Under the pieces are notes generated by a model, which saw nothing but the letters and a program-made list of their open reading frames with translations, was not told where the DNA came from and did not search any database. A DNA stretch of 64,000 nucleotides from Micromonospora cremea (GTDB taxonomy: Bacteria > Actinomycetota > Actinomycetes > Mycobacteriales > Micromonosporaceae), in the NCBI RefSeq assembly GCF_900143515.1, contig NZ_FSQT01000001.1:1364001-1428000 (forward strand), read 5' to 3'. The position numbers and the translations under genes were made by a program. This document shows positions 8,362-16,665 of this stretch, one piece after another (the first letter of the stretch is position 1; each line of letters starts with the position of its first letter).

Positions 8362-9087
8362 GTGGCAACAGATGCCCTCGACGGACCGGTTCCGGAAGCA
8401 GCCGTACGTGGGCAGCGAGTCCTCGACCTTCTGGACAAGGCAATCGACGTCCAGAGCGTGCTGGTGCGCAAGAACATCGCCCGGGCCCGCCAGCGGAACC
8501 CGGAGGCGACACCGGCACAGGTGATCCGCAATCTGGAGCGGATGTACGTCAGCGCCCTGACCGGAACGGGTGCTGCAGTCGGAGGAGCGGCAGCGGCGCC
8601 CGGCGTCGGCACCGGCATCGCACTGGCACTGTCGGCCGGCGAGGCACTCTCATCTCTTGAGCTGAGCGCCCTCTTCGCGCTCTCGATCGCCGAAGTCCAC
8701 GGAGTCCCCATCGACGAGATCGAGCGCCGCCGAACGATCGTGATGGGAATCATGCTCGGCGGGTCCGGCTCCGCCACCATCACCAAGGTCGCCGAGCGCA
8801 CGGGGCAACACTGGGGACGTCAGGTTGTCGCCAAGGTGCCTGCCGAGACGTTGCGTCAGATCAACAGGATCTTGGGGAGACACTTCATCACGAAGTACGG
8901 GACCAAGCAGGGAATCATCGTTCTCGGTCGAGCGGCACCGTTCGGTATCGGCGCTGTGATTGGCGGTGGCGCCAACGCTGCCCTCGCCACGCTGGCTGTG
9001 CGGGCCGGTCGTCGCGCATTTGGCCCACCCCCGACGTCGTGGCCAGCGCCGACGCCCAACACCCCGCCAGCGAGCACGCACCCCTAG
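8362..9087 (+). CDS. EcsC-like hydrophobic protein
   Basis: 241 residues from GTG 8362, which follows AAGGAG at 8348-8353 with good spacing. The longer frame from 8092 lacks such a site. The middle is rich in small residues (GTGAAVGGAAAAPGVGTGIA). The C-terminal half has IGAVIGGGANAALATLAVRA followed by GRRAF, which recalls the closing segment of EcsC-family proteins. EcsC accompanies ABC transporters in Bacillus, but its role in actinobacteria is unknown. Membrane association is likely from two or three weakly hydrophobic stretches. The family call is from pattern memory and moderate. Confidence 0.55.
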   Translation: MATDALDGPVPEAAVRGQRVLDLLDKAIDVQSVLVRKNIARARQRNPEATPAQVIRNLERMYVSALTGTGAAVGGAAAAPGVGTGIALALSAGEALSSLELSALFALSIAEVHGVPIDEIERRRTIVMGIMLGGSGSATITKVAERTGQHWGRQVVAKVPAETLRQINRILGRHFITKYGTKQGIIVLGRAAPFGIGAVIGGGANAALATLAVRAGRRAFGPPPTSWPAPTPNTPPASTHP

Positions 9088-9160
9088 TACAACCGCGCCA
9101 CGTCTACCCGCTCCCACCAGCGGAATATCGAACGGCGGCGGCCGCACTAGAGTCGGTGGG

Positions 9161-9604
9161 ATGCGGATCCGAATCGACGGCAGCGACCTGCCAGGGCGGC
9201 GCGTCGGTGCGGAAGCTGATGCGCTGCGGCTCGGCAACGTGCACGTCGGGGTCCAGCGCAAGGCCGAGGTGGTCGATCAGGTGCCGGCCGACGCGGCGAC
9301 GGCGACCTGGTGCTTCGAGGTGTCCAGCTGGGAGATCGACGGGATGCTGGACGTCGGCGGGCCGTGGGTGCATGGGCGCCCCGGAGCACGGTTCCTGTAT
9401 CTGAGCTGGGGCGCGGTGACCGATGAGGGCTTCGCGATGTTCAGACGAGCGAAGTTGATGTTCACCGACATCCCCACCGAGCTGCTCCGCGCCGCACACG
9501 ACGGCAGCGGGATCCTGGTCGGCCGAGTCGGGTTGACCGACGCCGCAGGCGGGCCGCTGTGCGCTCGGGTCCACCCTCCCGCCATTGCCTGGTCGGTGGA
9601 GTGA
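9161..9604 (+). CDS. DUF5990-family protein
   Basis: 147 residues from ATG 9161 (MRIRIDGSDLPGR). Conserved family blocks are visible in order: NVHVGVQRK, ATWCFEVSSWE, WVHGRPGARFLYLSWG, FRRAKLMF, and VGRVGLTDAAGGPLCARVHP. These small soluble actinobacterial proteins have no established function. A weak ribosome site (GGTGGG) lies just before the start. It sits directly beside a GNAT-like tail on the other strand. Confidence 0.82.
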   Translation: MRIRIDGSDLPGRRVGAEADALRLGNVHVGVQRKAEVVDQVPADAATATWCFEVSSWEIDGMLDVGGPWVHGRPGARFLYLSWGAVTDEGFAMFRRAKLMFTDIPTELLRAAHDGSGILVGRVGLTDAAGGPLCARVHPPAIAWSVE

Positions 9605-9712
9605 CTTCCGGACAGTGACGTTCGGGCTCCTTGCCCCCGGCGGCAGGTACCGGTCGACCTCGGCGTAGCCATGCGACTCGACGAAACGCAGGCCGCGTGT
9701 CCGGCTCATCGA
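9605..9712 (-). pseudogene. GNAT acetyltransferase-like C-terminal tail (copy 2)
   Basis: Minus-strand text GLRFVESHGYAEVDRYLPPG followed by NVTVR aligns by eye with the copy at 7989-8106 (GLRF-x-RGF/HGY-EV-RYLPP). Here the stop has been lost and the frame runs on into the antisense of the DUF5990 gene, so it is not a functional end. No N-terminal acetyltransferase portion is found upstream. Confidence 0.45.
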
Positions 9713-9844
9713 GCGGAAGTGATCGCAGGCGTCTCCCCACGTACGGGGAAGCGACTCCCTCGGTGCAGGGATTCGCCCGCCATGCCGTTCGGGCACGGTG
9801 ATCTCGGATGTGCCGATGTTCACCACCGATGCGGAGAGACCACC

Positions 9845-10453
9845 GTGATTCAAACGCCACGTGTGCAGGCCATTTCCGCCACAACGTCCGCGGCGCCTCG
9901 TACGCCACCAGCGCCGCCATGGGCGCACCGAGCCGGTCACGTGGCGTGGATAGCCCCCGTACTGGGATTCATCCCGCTGCACATTCCATGGATCCTCGGT
10001 ATCCCGATGTTCGCCAATCCCGATCCGTTCCACGAGTGGTACCACGGTCGCGGGCCTGGCGTCGGCGATCATCCGGTCGACGGTTTCCTGGGCATGCCGG
10101 CCGGCGCGTTCTATCTGGGCCTCCTGTGCGTCCTCGCCGGGCTCGGCGGAGTCTTGGCGCTTGGACTCATCAGTGACTGGGGAGTGACCTTCCCCCGGTG
10201 GGTGCCGTGGCTGCGCGGACGTCGAGTGCCACCGTGGTTGCCGTTGACGCCAACGGTGGTGGGATCCGCCGTGATGATCGGCTATTCGGCGACCCTGCCC
10301 TGGCAGTTCGCGGCCGACCTGTCCCGGTCCAGCCCGCAGGACATCTTCACCCCGACGGGTGTCCTGATCGGCCTCCCGCTACTCCTGGCCTGGACGATCG
10401 CGCTGCCCCTGGCCGGTTGGTCCTACTACCGCCGCACCCGTCTGCCGCGATGA
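9845..10453 (+). CDS. Membrane protein related to the product of 11518-12453
   Basis: 202 residues from GTG 9845, preceded by GGAGAG at 9833-9838; the longer frame from 9671 crosses GNAT-tail antisense and is less likely. About four hydrophobic segments are visible (WIAPVLGFIPLHIPWILGI, AFYLGLLCVLAGLGGVLAL, TVVGSAVMIGYSATLPW, PLLLAWTIALPLAGWSYY). The block FPRWVPWLRGRRVPPWLP resembles WPGWVPLLAGRTIPRLLL in the membrane protein encoded 1 kb away on the other strand. The two therefore look like distant paralogues, this one about two-thirds as long. Function unknown. Confidence 0.68.
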   Translation: MIQTPRVQAISATTSAAPRTPPAPPWAHRAGHVAWIAPVLGFIPLHIPWILGIPMFANPDPFHEWYHGRGPGVGDHPVDGFLGMPAGAFYLGLLCVLAGLGGVLALGLISDWGVTFPRWVPWLRGRRVPPWLPLTPTVVGSAVMIGYSATLPWQFAADLSRSSPQDIFTPTGVLIGLPLLLAWTIALPLAGWSYYRRTRLPR

Positions 10454-10468
10454 CAAGACCGCTGAGAG

Positions 10469-10600
10469 GTGGTGGGTGCTGTCACCGCCGCGCGGGCGTA
10501 CCTCCAGGTGGGTGACCTGCGCGGCGCCGCACGCGCGCTGGTGGACGCGCACAGTGTCGCGCCGGCCGAGGTCCAGTGCGGAACGCGTCGGGGGCCGGAC
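10469..10600 (+). pseudogene. Degenerate C-terminal tail of a regulator-like protein (copy 2)
   Basis: Translation gives AVTAARAYLQVGDLRGAARA, then LVDAHSVAPAEVQC, nearly identical to the copy at 3752-3972 (ARAYVQVGDLRGAARALVNADSVAPAEV). The sequence then diverges immediately at a point where copy 1 continues with CRPLARTV. No start or HTH is present. The remainder of the gap to 10764 contains, on the minus strand, a short frame with PTALLDDFLAHTGLTLEP that I could not assign. Confidence 0.55.
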
Positions 10601-10764
10601 TGGCGGCCGGCCCCCGACGAACCCGGCTACGAGACCTTGAATGGTCAGGTTGTGTTGGGTTCGAGGGTCAGTCCGGTGTGAGCGAGGAAGTCGTCGAGTA
10701 AGGCGGTGGGGTATTGGATCCGACACGATCGAAACGGCATCGCCGCGTAGGCACACTTGCGGGC

Positions 10765-11511
10765 ATGCACGACTGGTATGCGCAGGCCGAAGCGGGTAGT
10801 GACGTTATCCGGATCTCGGAACCGCACGTCAATGAACTGGTGTCGGCGAACTTCTGGTGGTTGCGCGGCAACGATCGTGACATCGTGGTCGACGCCGGGC
10901 TCGGTGTCGTCGCCTTGCGGGAGGCGATTCCGGGCATGTTCGAGCGCGATCCGATGGTCCTGCTCACCCACGCGCATCTGGATCATGTCGGTGGGGCACC
11001 TGAGTTCGCTGACCGGGCCGCCCACCCCGCCGAGGCGGGGCTCTTGGCGGCGGGTGTACCGGCGAGCCTTTACGGCGCGGAGCTCTACGACAAACTCGGG
11101 ATCGATGTAGCGGGAGAACCCGTCCCGGAGCTCATGATCGACGTCCTGCCCAGTCCCGGCTACGACCCGGCTACGTACCGCGTCGAACCCATGACCCTGA
11201 ACCGCGTGCTCGACGACGGCGACCGAGTCGACCTGGGCGGGCGAGTACTGACTGTGCTGCACCTTCCCGGCCACACACCGGGAAGCATCGCCCTGCTGGA
11301 GGAGCGCACCGGGACCCTGTACTCCGGCGACATCATCTACGAGGGTGCCTTGATCGACAACCTGCCGAACTCCGATGTGGCTGCCTACCGGCGAAGCATG
11401 GAGTTCCTCGCCGACCTCGACGTGTCCGTCGTCCATCCTGGCCATGGGCACAGCTTCGACAGGACACGCCTTTACCAGTTGACCGAGACCTACCTGTGCA
11501 GGAAAGCTTAG
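10765..11511 (+). CDS. Metallo-beta-lactamase-fold hydrolase
   Basis: 248 residues from ATG 10765. The di-metal site is complete: LLTHAHLDHVGG (HxHxDH), HLPGHTPGS, LYSGDIIYEG (bridging Asp) and VVHPGHGHSF (final His). NFWWLRGNDRDIVVDAG is the usual first sandwich strand pair. The MBL fold covers thiol-ester, lactone and other hydrolases; the substrate cannot be inferred. No signal peptide is present, so the product is cytosolic. It is convergent with the membrane-protein gene that ends six bases downstream. Confidence 0.9.
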   Translation: MHDWYAQAEAGSDVIRISEPHVNELVSANFWWLRGNDRDIVVDAGLGVVALREAIPGMFERDPMVLLTHAHLDHVGGAPEFADRAAHPAEAGLLAAGVPASLYGAELYDKLGIDVAGEPVPELMIDVLPSPGYDPATYRVEPMTLNRVLDDGDRVDLGGRVLTVLHLPGHTPGSIALLEERTGTLYSGDIIYEGALIDNLPNSDVAAYRRSMEFLADLDVSVVHPGHGHSFDRTRLYQLTETYLCRKA

Positions 11512-11517
11512 GGGACG

Positions 11518-12453
11518 TCACCGGCCGCAGGCCCTGCACGCGCCGCGGGTGCGCAGGTGGTAGTCGCTTGACGCCGCGACGAGCCCGAGCCCCATGGTGC
11601 AGTACGCCGACATCGCCACCCAGAGGAACGTGTCGGAGAACTGGCTGATCGAGCCCGACGTCAACTGCACCATCCCCATGCCGAAGTAGGCGACGACGCC
11701 CGCCCCGAGCCCGAAGCCGGGCACCAGCAACAGCAGACGAGGGATCGTACGGCCGGCGAGCAGCGGTACCCAGCCCGGCCAGATCTCGCCCCAGCGATGT
11801 ACCAGTGCCAGCGGCAACAGCACTCCGGCCAGCACCAGGCCGATCTCCAACCCGATCACGGACGCGTCGTGTGTAAGGCCGTCGAATCCCACCACGACCT
11901 GGGCCGCGAAGCGGGTGACGAGGCCGGCAACCGCGGCGTACGCGGCCCAGCGCGCCCACCGCGCGGGTGCTGAGTGCCGCAGACCCGGTCGGCCCGTCCG
12001 GCAGCAGTCCGGACAGTCGCCCCGGGTGCGCCGCTGATAGCGGGCGGTGGCCAGACTGAGCAGGACCGCTCCGGTGACACAACCGAGCCGGCTGGCGAAC
12101 GCCACCGGGTCGAAGTACGGGCCGACCGTGAACAGCAGGAAGCCCACCAACTCCGGCAGAAGGATCGCGGCTGCCGCGATCAGTGCTCCGGCGACTGTCC
12201 AAGCGACTCCTGCGAGCGCCGGCCGCCATGTCGTCACCCGGTCCAGAGCAACCGCCAGAACACCCGCGGCCACGCACAACGCCACCGACCGCCAGCCGGT
12301 GAAACCGAGCAGGTCGGACCCGAACCGCCCGAACTCGGGAGCCTCGCCAACGGTCCACGCCAGACGTACGCCCCCGTATGCCACGGCCCAGCCGAGCACT
12401 GCGTACGTCAGGCCGTGGCCGCTCCTGCGAGCGATCGATGCCGATGTCGTCAT
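11518..12453 (-). CDS. Polytopic membrane protein with cysteine-rich loops
   Basis: 311 residues from ATG 12453 (MTTSASIARRSGHGL), the first start just before the first hydrophobic segment. About eight membrane segments are visible. A cytoplasmic-type loop contains RGDCPDCCRTGRPG, and the C-terminus ends RTRGACRACGR. The two CxxC-like clusters could bind metal. The segment WPGWVPLLAGRTIPRLLLLV is shared in pattern with the smaller protein at 9845-10453. No family name is recognised. Confidence 0.72.
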   Translation of the reverse strand: MTTSASIARRSGHGLTYAVLGWAVAYGGVRLAWTVGEAPEFGRFGSDLLGFTGWRSVALCVAAGVLAVALDRVTTWRPALAGVAWTVAGALIAAAAILLPELVGFLLFTVGPYFDPVAFASRLGCVTGAVLLSLATARYQRRTRGDCPDCCRTGRPGLRHSAPARWARWAAYAAVAGLVTRFAAQVVVGFDGLTHDASVIGLEIGLVLAGVLLPLALVHRWGEIWPGWVPLLAGRTIPRLLLLVPGFGLGAGVVAYFGMGMVQLTSGSISQFSDTFLWVAMSAYCTMGLGLVAASSDYHLRTRGACRACGR

Positions 12454-12543
12454 GCACCCGATCCTTCCGGCGCCCCGGCGCGGGCGGCCCCCGCCGCCAG
12501 GGGAAGGCACTCCCTCGCAGGAGGGACCCACGTCCGAGGCCAG

Positions 12544-12918
12544 CTACAGGTACGGCCGCGTGATGATCTCGATGGCGTGCCCGGCCGTGTCGAAGAAGTA
12601 GAAACCGCGCCCGCCGTGCTCGGTGTTGGTCTCGCCCTCCCGCTGCATGTGCGGGTCGGCCCAGTACGTGATGCCCCGCTCCTCGATGCGCGCCAGGCAT
12701 CGTGCGAACAACTCGTCGTCGACGAGGAAGGCGTAGTGCTGCATCTGGATGTCCACCGGCGGCTCGGCGAACTGGAGCAGCACACCTTCGTCGAGCAGGA
12801 CGTTGGCGAACGGCCCCCACGATGGTGCCTCCGGCAGCTCGAACAGCTCCCGGTAGAACGCGGCCGACGCGTTCCTGTCCTTCGTGGCGATGATGGTGTG
12901 GTTGAACGTGACTGTCAT
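12544..12918 (-). CDS. VOC-family protein (glyoxalase-like)
   Basis: 124 residues from ATG 12918. FNHTIIATKDRNASAAFYRE is a classic VOC start, with first-module His and the AxFY helix. VLLQFAEPP, MQHYAFLVDD and HGGRGFYFFDTAGHAIEIIT supply the second module and the terminal metal-ligand Glu. It is probably a ring-cleavage dioxygenase-fold or detoxification protein; the substrate is unknown. It is transcribed away from the lipoprotein gene; the 260 bp between them (12919-13178) show no convincing gene. Confidence 0.87.
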   Translation of the reverse strand: MTVTFNHTIIATKDRNASAAFYRELFELPEAPSWGPFANVLLDEGVLLQFAEPPVDIQMQHYAFLVDDELFARCLARIEERGITYWADPHMQREGETNTEHGGRGFYFFDTAGHAIEIITRPYL

Positions 12919-13178
12919 GCGTACCGTCTTCCCGGTCGATCCGAAGACCCGACCGGAAGCCCGTGGCGTCCACCAACCGCACCGATGACAAAGCCCCGAT
13001 GGCGCCGACGCCCCGGACTCCGCGCGAGACACACGTACGTCGTGTTGATCTCGGCGTGGCGGCTGAAGTAGCCACAACCTCCGGGGGGTAGGCCCATCTG
13101 GGGCGCGACGGAACGCTATCACGGCGGGTGCTCTCGATGAATTGATCATCACTGGGACATCGGCTGCCGTGCGCGTCC

Positions 13179-13687
13179 GTGAAGCCCTCTCGTTTTGCAT
13201 CCGCCCTGTTGATCCTTGCCGCTACGACGGCTCTCGCCGCCTGCGGTGAAGCAGATACGGCGACGACGGCCGGCTCCTCGTTGCCTGCCCCCACGTCCGC
13301 CGCCCCGTCGTCAGTCGCCTCCTCCGCCGCCGCCACGCCGACGACGCCCGCTGAGGCGGGCGGCGTGAGCGACAAGAAGCTCTGCGAGTCGGCGAAGAAG
13401 GCCGGCGACGAGATGAGGGCGGCCCTCGTCGCCATGGCGACGGCTGGTGAGCCGTCGGCGGCCGACTTCAAGAAGATCCTGACCGAGCTGGACCAGAAAT
13501 GACCGAGGTGGCGTCGACCGGCGGTGACAGCAAGGTCCCCGCTGCCCTGCGGGAGTTCGGCGTCCTAGCGTCCAAGGCGGCAGCGGAGCCGGACCCGGCG
13601 GCTGCGGCCGACAACCCGGCCTTCGAGAAGGCCGGCGCGGACATCACCGCTGCCTGCAAGGCGGTCGGAGTCAGCGTGAACTTCTGA
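13179..13687 (+). pseudogene. Small secreted lipoprotein, split by a -1 frameshift
   Basis: The first frame (13179-13502, 107 residues) has a lipoprotein signal peptide with lipobox LAAC, then a Ser/Thr/Ala-rich spacer and a helical domain. It stops at TGA in AAATGA. The second frame (13499-13687) begins at the overlapping ATG and continues the same helical domain, ending CKAVGVSVNF as intact relatives do from memory. Adding one A at the AAA run at 13497-13499 would restore a single protein of about 170 residues. The cause may be mutation, a base-call error, or genuine ATGA-coupled expression of two pieces. Function unknown; it would be anchored outside the membrane. Confidence 0.6.
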
Positions 13688-13689
13688 CC

Positions 13690-13755
13690 GTCGTTGCTCA
13701 CCCGACGCCGGCCGGCGTGGCGTCCCTCGCCGCGCTGGTCGGCGTCGACCGTTGA
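13690..13755 (+). pseudogene. Degenerate C-terminal tail of a regulator-like protein (copy 3)
   Basis: Just after the lipoprotein stop, one frame reads PTPAGVASLAALVGVDR and then stops at 13753-13755. It matches the very end of copy 1 (VARLATLVGLTR, stop 3972). Only the last roughly 20 codons survive. Confidence 0.45.
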
Positions 13756-13765
13756 GGCGCGCGGG

Positions 13766-14821
13766 TCACTCGAAGAACTTGATGCTGAATCCGGTGTCGG
13801 TCGTCGGGCCGGGCACGTTGGCGCGGCGGTAGGCGGTGTTTCCCCACCAGCAGAAGGTGCCGATGTACCAGTAGCGGTTCGCCCAGGAGTACAGGGTGCC
13901 CTTGGGCACGGCGTGGAACATCAGGGGGAACCTCGGCCCGGCGGGCGGGCTCGTGGCGATGTCGCCGTTGAGCAGCACGAAGCTGTGGTGGCCGGGGCCG
14001 TCGACGTGCAGGGTGCGGTCCCAGCCGGCCATCATGGTGGCCCGGTTCGAGCCGAACAGGCAGCCGTTCGACTTGTACCAGTCCCACACGTACGTCGGGT
14101 CGCCGCCGGCGCGCAGTCGCAGGTCGGCGAGGCAGTACTGGTTGCTCCAGCTGCCGTTGGCGGAGTAGACGATGTGGAGTTGCCCGTTGGGGTCCCTGAT
14201 CGCCTCGGGGGCCTCGTTGATGTACGGGTTGCCGACGACGCGTTCCCAGCTCTCCCGCGGCTGGGAGATGATGAATCGGTTGCCCGTCGGGGTGAGCGGG
14301 TCACTCATTCGGCTGAGGTAGATGTTCTGTTCGACGTTGGTGTCGCCGGCCCACCCCGACCAGACGAACCACCGCTGCCCGTTGAAGGTGAACAGGCTGC
14401 CGTCGATGGCCCACTTGCCGCCGGGCAGCGTGAGCTGCCGCTCGGCCGTGTAGCCGCTGGCCGGTGACGATGAGCTGATCGCGTACATGCGGTGTGCGGG
14501 GCCGCGTCCGGCTGAGAAGTAGATGTAGTAGCGGCCGCCGTCGGTGACGATCTCCGGGGCCCAGACCTCGCCCAGGTTGCGGGTGTCCGTCCAGACCTGT
14601 CGCGCCGGAGCGGCGGCCAGCCCGTCGGTGGATGGTGCCTGGCGGACGGCGATTCCGCCGTTGAGCGATTGGACGGAGATGTAGGTGGCGCCGACGCGGA
14701 TCACGCTCGGGTCGGCGGCCCGCAGGCTGGTCTGCCCGGCCGCCGCCGGTCCGGCGCCGGCGGCGGACAGCCCGGTGGCGAGCACGGCGGTGAGTACGAC
14801 GGAGAGGAGTCTGGTTCTCAC
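13766..14821 (-). CDS. Secreted glycoside hydrolase family 43-like protein
   Basis: 351 residues from GTG 14821, which opens a typical signal peptide (VRTRLLSVVLTAVLATGLSA, AxA cleavage region after GPAAAG). The five-bladed propeller landmarks of GH43 are present: LRAADPSVI (catalytic base Asp), LGEVWAPEIV, KWAIDGSLF (pKa-modulating Asp) and INEAPEAIRD (acid Glu). Family members cleave arabinans or xylans outside the cell. No carbohydrate-binding module is attached. It faces a short regulator-tail remnant and stands alone, with no transporter beside it. Confidence 0.85.
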   Translation of the reverse strand: MRTRLLSVVLTAVLATGLSAAGAGPAAAGQTSLRAADPSVIRVGATYISVQSLNGGIAVRQAPSTDGLAAAPARQVWTDTRNLGEVWAPEIVTDGGRYYIYFSAGRGPAHRMYAISSSSPASGYTAERQLTLPGGKWAIDGSLFTFNGQRWFVWSGWAGDTNVEQNIYLSRMSDPLTPTGNRFIISQPRESWERVVGNPYINEAPEAIRDPNGQLHIVYSANGSWSNQYCLADLRLRAGGDPTYVWDWYKSNGCLFGSNRATMMAGWDRTLHVDGPGHHSFVLLNGDIATSPPAGPRFPLMFHAVPKGTLYSWANRYWYIGTFCWWGNTAYRRANVPGPTTDTGFSIKFFE

Positions 14822-14948
14822 GGTGGTGGTTCCCTTCTCGACGTGCGTCGCCGGGCGTGGCATCGCTCGCATCGATGGGCGTCGAGCTTCTGTGTAGAGC
14901 CCCGATGAGGAGGCTGTCAATGGATTGATGCCGTACGGCCGCATCCGT

Positions 14949-16157
14949 TCAGGGCGCGAGCGTGAAACGGCTCCAGGTGGTCGCGTCCGTGGTGACCAGG
15001 AGGTGGTCCGGCTCGCCCGTCGACCCGTCATCCGGGCCGAAGAGCCAGGCGTACCCGGGGGCGACGCTGAGCGCGCCGACGACCGGGCCGTACTCGCGGG
15101 CGACCGTGAAGTGCCGCCCGTCGTCCCGGCTGACCAGGAGCCGCGCGAGGCGGTTCGGCTCCGTGCCTGCTCCCGCGGTGATCGCCAGCAGGGATCCGTC
15201 GGAGCCGACCGTGAGGTCCCAGTGCGCCTGCGTGGGCAGGTCCGCGCCGGTGTCCGCCCAGGTCTCCCCACCGTCCGCCGTTCTCAGCAGCCGCATCGCG
15301 CCGCCCGCCGTCGACGGCTCGGTCAACAGGTACCCCTCCCGGTCGTCGACCCCGACCACCGCCACCACGCTCGCGTCGGCCCCCACCTCCCAGGTGGTCC
15401 AGGTCGCGCCCCGGTCGGCGCTGCGCGCGACGGTCGCTCCCGAGGTGCCCGGCATCTGGTACGTCGTCCAGATCGTGCCGTCCGTGCTGGGATAGAGGCT
15501 GAACAGTGGACGCCACGACGGCGCCGGGCCGGTCAGCCGGTACACCGTCCCGGTCGACGGTTCCACCGCCAGCGGCTCCCGCAGAGCCCCGCAGCCGAAC
15601 CCGCAGAAGACCGCCCGGGCCGTCGCCGGAAACGTGGGAACAGCCACGATCGCCTCGTTCCCGTCCCGCCAGGTCCGGCCGTAGTCGGTGGAAAGACGGG
15701 GTAGTCCGGCGTCGCTGACCAGGTAGGACCGGTCGCTGAGAACGGAGAACTCGAGGTCCCCCACCGTCGGCGCGGGGTTGGCCTCGCATCTGGTGCCCTG
15801 GAACCGCGTCCTGTCCCCGCTCGACCAGCTCCGGCCCCGGTCGTCGGTGAGCGCGAAGCGCAGGACGCAGCCCTCCCGTCGTACGTCGACGCCCGAGTCC
15901 GGACCGGTCAGCGTGAAGTCGCTGGAGTGGTCGGGGCGGGTTGACGGCTCGGGCGGCGCCACCGGGTGCGCCCGGTCCGGTCCGGACGCCAGCGGTACGG
16001 CGGTCACGCCGGCCAGTGCGACCAGGGCGGTCGCCACCATCGCCACGGACCGGTGTCGGCGCGTCCGGGCGGTGGACCGCAACTCGCCCAGGGGCGGCTG
16101 CCGGACGGCCTCGGCGATGGCCTCCACGTCGAACCCGGAGAACTCACGATCGGGCAT
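14949..16157 (-). CDS. Membrane-anchored sialidase-like (BNR-repeat) propeller protein
   Basis: 402 residues. A 42-residue cytoplasmic head with Arg-rich end (RSTARTRRHRSV) is followed by one membrane segment (AMVATALVALAGVTAVPLA). The remainder is an extracellular propeller with Asp-box repeats: STDYGRTW, SADRGATWTTW, TADGGETWADTG and SRDDGRHF. The start overlaps the sigma-factor stop by 14 bases, so it is coupled to the sigma gene and may act as its membrane-bound partner (anti-sigma-like head, sensor outside). No zinc anti-sigma HxxxCxxC motif is visible, so that role is inferred from context alone. Confidence 0.78.
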   Translation of the reverse strand: MPDREFSGFDVEAIAEAVRQPPLGELRSTARTRRHRSVAMVATALVALAGVTAVPLASGPDRAHPVAPPEPSTRPDHSSDFTLTGPDSGVDVRREGCVLRFALTDDRGRSWSSGDRTRFQGTRCEANPAPTVGDLEFSVLSDRSYLVSDAGLPRLSTDYGRTWRDGNEAIVAVPTFPATARAVFCGFGCGALREPLAVEPSTGTVYRLTGPAPSWRPLFSLYPSTDGTIWTTYQMPGTSGATVARSADRGATWTTWEVGADASVVAVVGVDDREGYLLTEPSTAGGAMRLLRTADGGETWADTGADLPTQAHWDLTVGSDGSLLAITAGAGTEPNRLARLLVSRDDGRHFTVAREYGPVVGALSVAPGYAWLFGPDDGSTGEPDHLLVTTDATTWSRFTLAP

Positions 16158-16665
16158 CGATCCTCCCGGTTTCCGTGGTGTCGGTGGCGTCGGAGTCGGT
16201 GAGCAGCGCCGCCAGGGCGTGCCGGCCCCGGGACAGCCGGGACTTCACCGTCCCGGCCGAGACGCCCAGGGTGGCGGCGACCTCGTCCACCGGCAGGTCG
16301 ACGAGGTAGTGCAGGGCGAGGGCCTGCCGCTGCCCCTCGGGCAGCCCGCGCAGCGCGGCGAGCAGGGCGAGGTGCTCCGGCGAGTGGTCGGCGACGGCCG
16401 GCGGCGGGCCGATCCGACGCAGCAGCCCATCGAGTACGCGCCGGCGCCGGTACCGGCTGCGGGCCACGTTCACCGCGACGCGGCGCAGCCACGCCTCCGG
16501 GTTCTCCAGCTCGGCGAAGCGCCGGGGCGCGGCCAGCGCCCTGGTGAACGCCTCCTGGACCGCCTCCTGCGCCTCGTTCAGGTCGCCCGTCACCGCGTAC
16601 AGCTGGACCACCAGGCGCCGGAAACAGCCGGCGTAGAGCTCGGAGATCAGATCACCGTCGGACAC
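16144..16665 (-). CDS. ECF-type RNA polymerase sigma factor (SigE-like)
   Basis: 173 residues from GTG 16665 (VSDGDLISELYAGCFRRL). Region 2 is visible as LNEAQEAVQEAFTRAL and PEAWLRRVAVNVARSRYRRRR; region 4 is LPEGQRQALALHYLVDLPV and VAATLGVSAGTVKSRLSRGR. The ORF remains open upstream to 16770, but residues before the chosen GTG are low-complexity proline/arginine. It directs polymerase to a small regulon, likely including its own operon with the coupled propeller protein. Confidence 0.9.
   Translation of the reverse strand: MSDGDLISELYAGCFRRLVVQLYAVTGDLNEAQEAVQEAFTRALAAPRRFAELENPEAWLRRVAVNVARSRYRRRRVLDGLLRRIGPPPAVADHSPEHLALLAALRGLPEGQRQALALHYLVDLPVDEVAATLGVSAGTVKSRLSRGRHALAALLTDSDATDTTETGRIDARS

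Noticed and set aside
10650..10670. GGTTCGAGG as a tRNA T-loop
   Set aside because: No acceptor stem, anticodon arm or D-loop can be placed around it; no tRNA or rRNA gene was recognised anywhere in the window.
10621..10760. Minus-strand frame with PTALLDDFLAHTGLTLEP as a transposase end
   Set aside because: Too short to assign, no neighbouring element or inverted repeat; kept only as a note.
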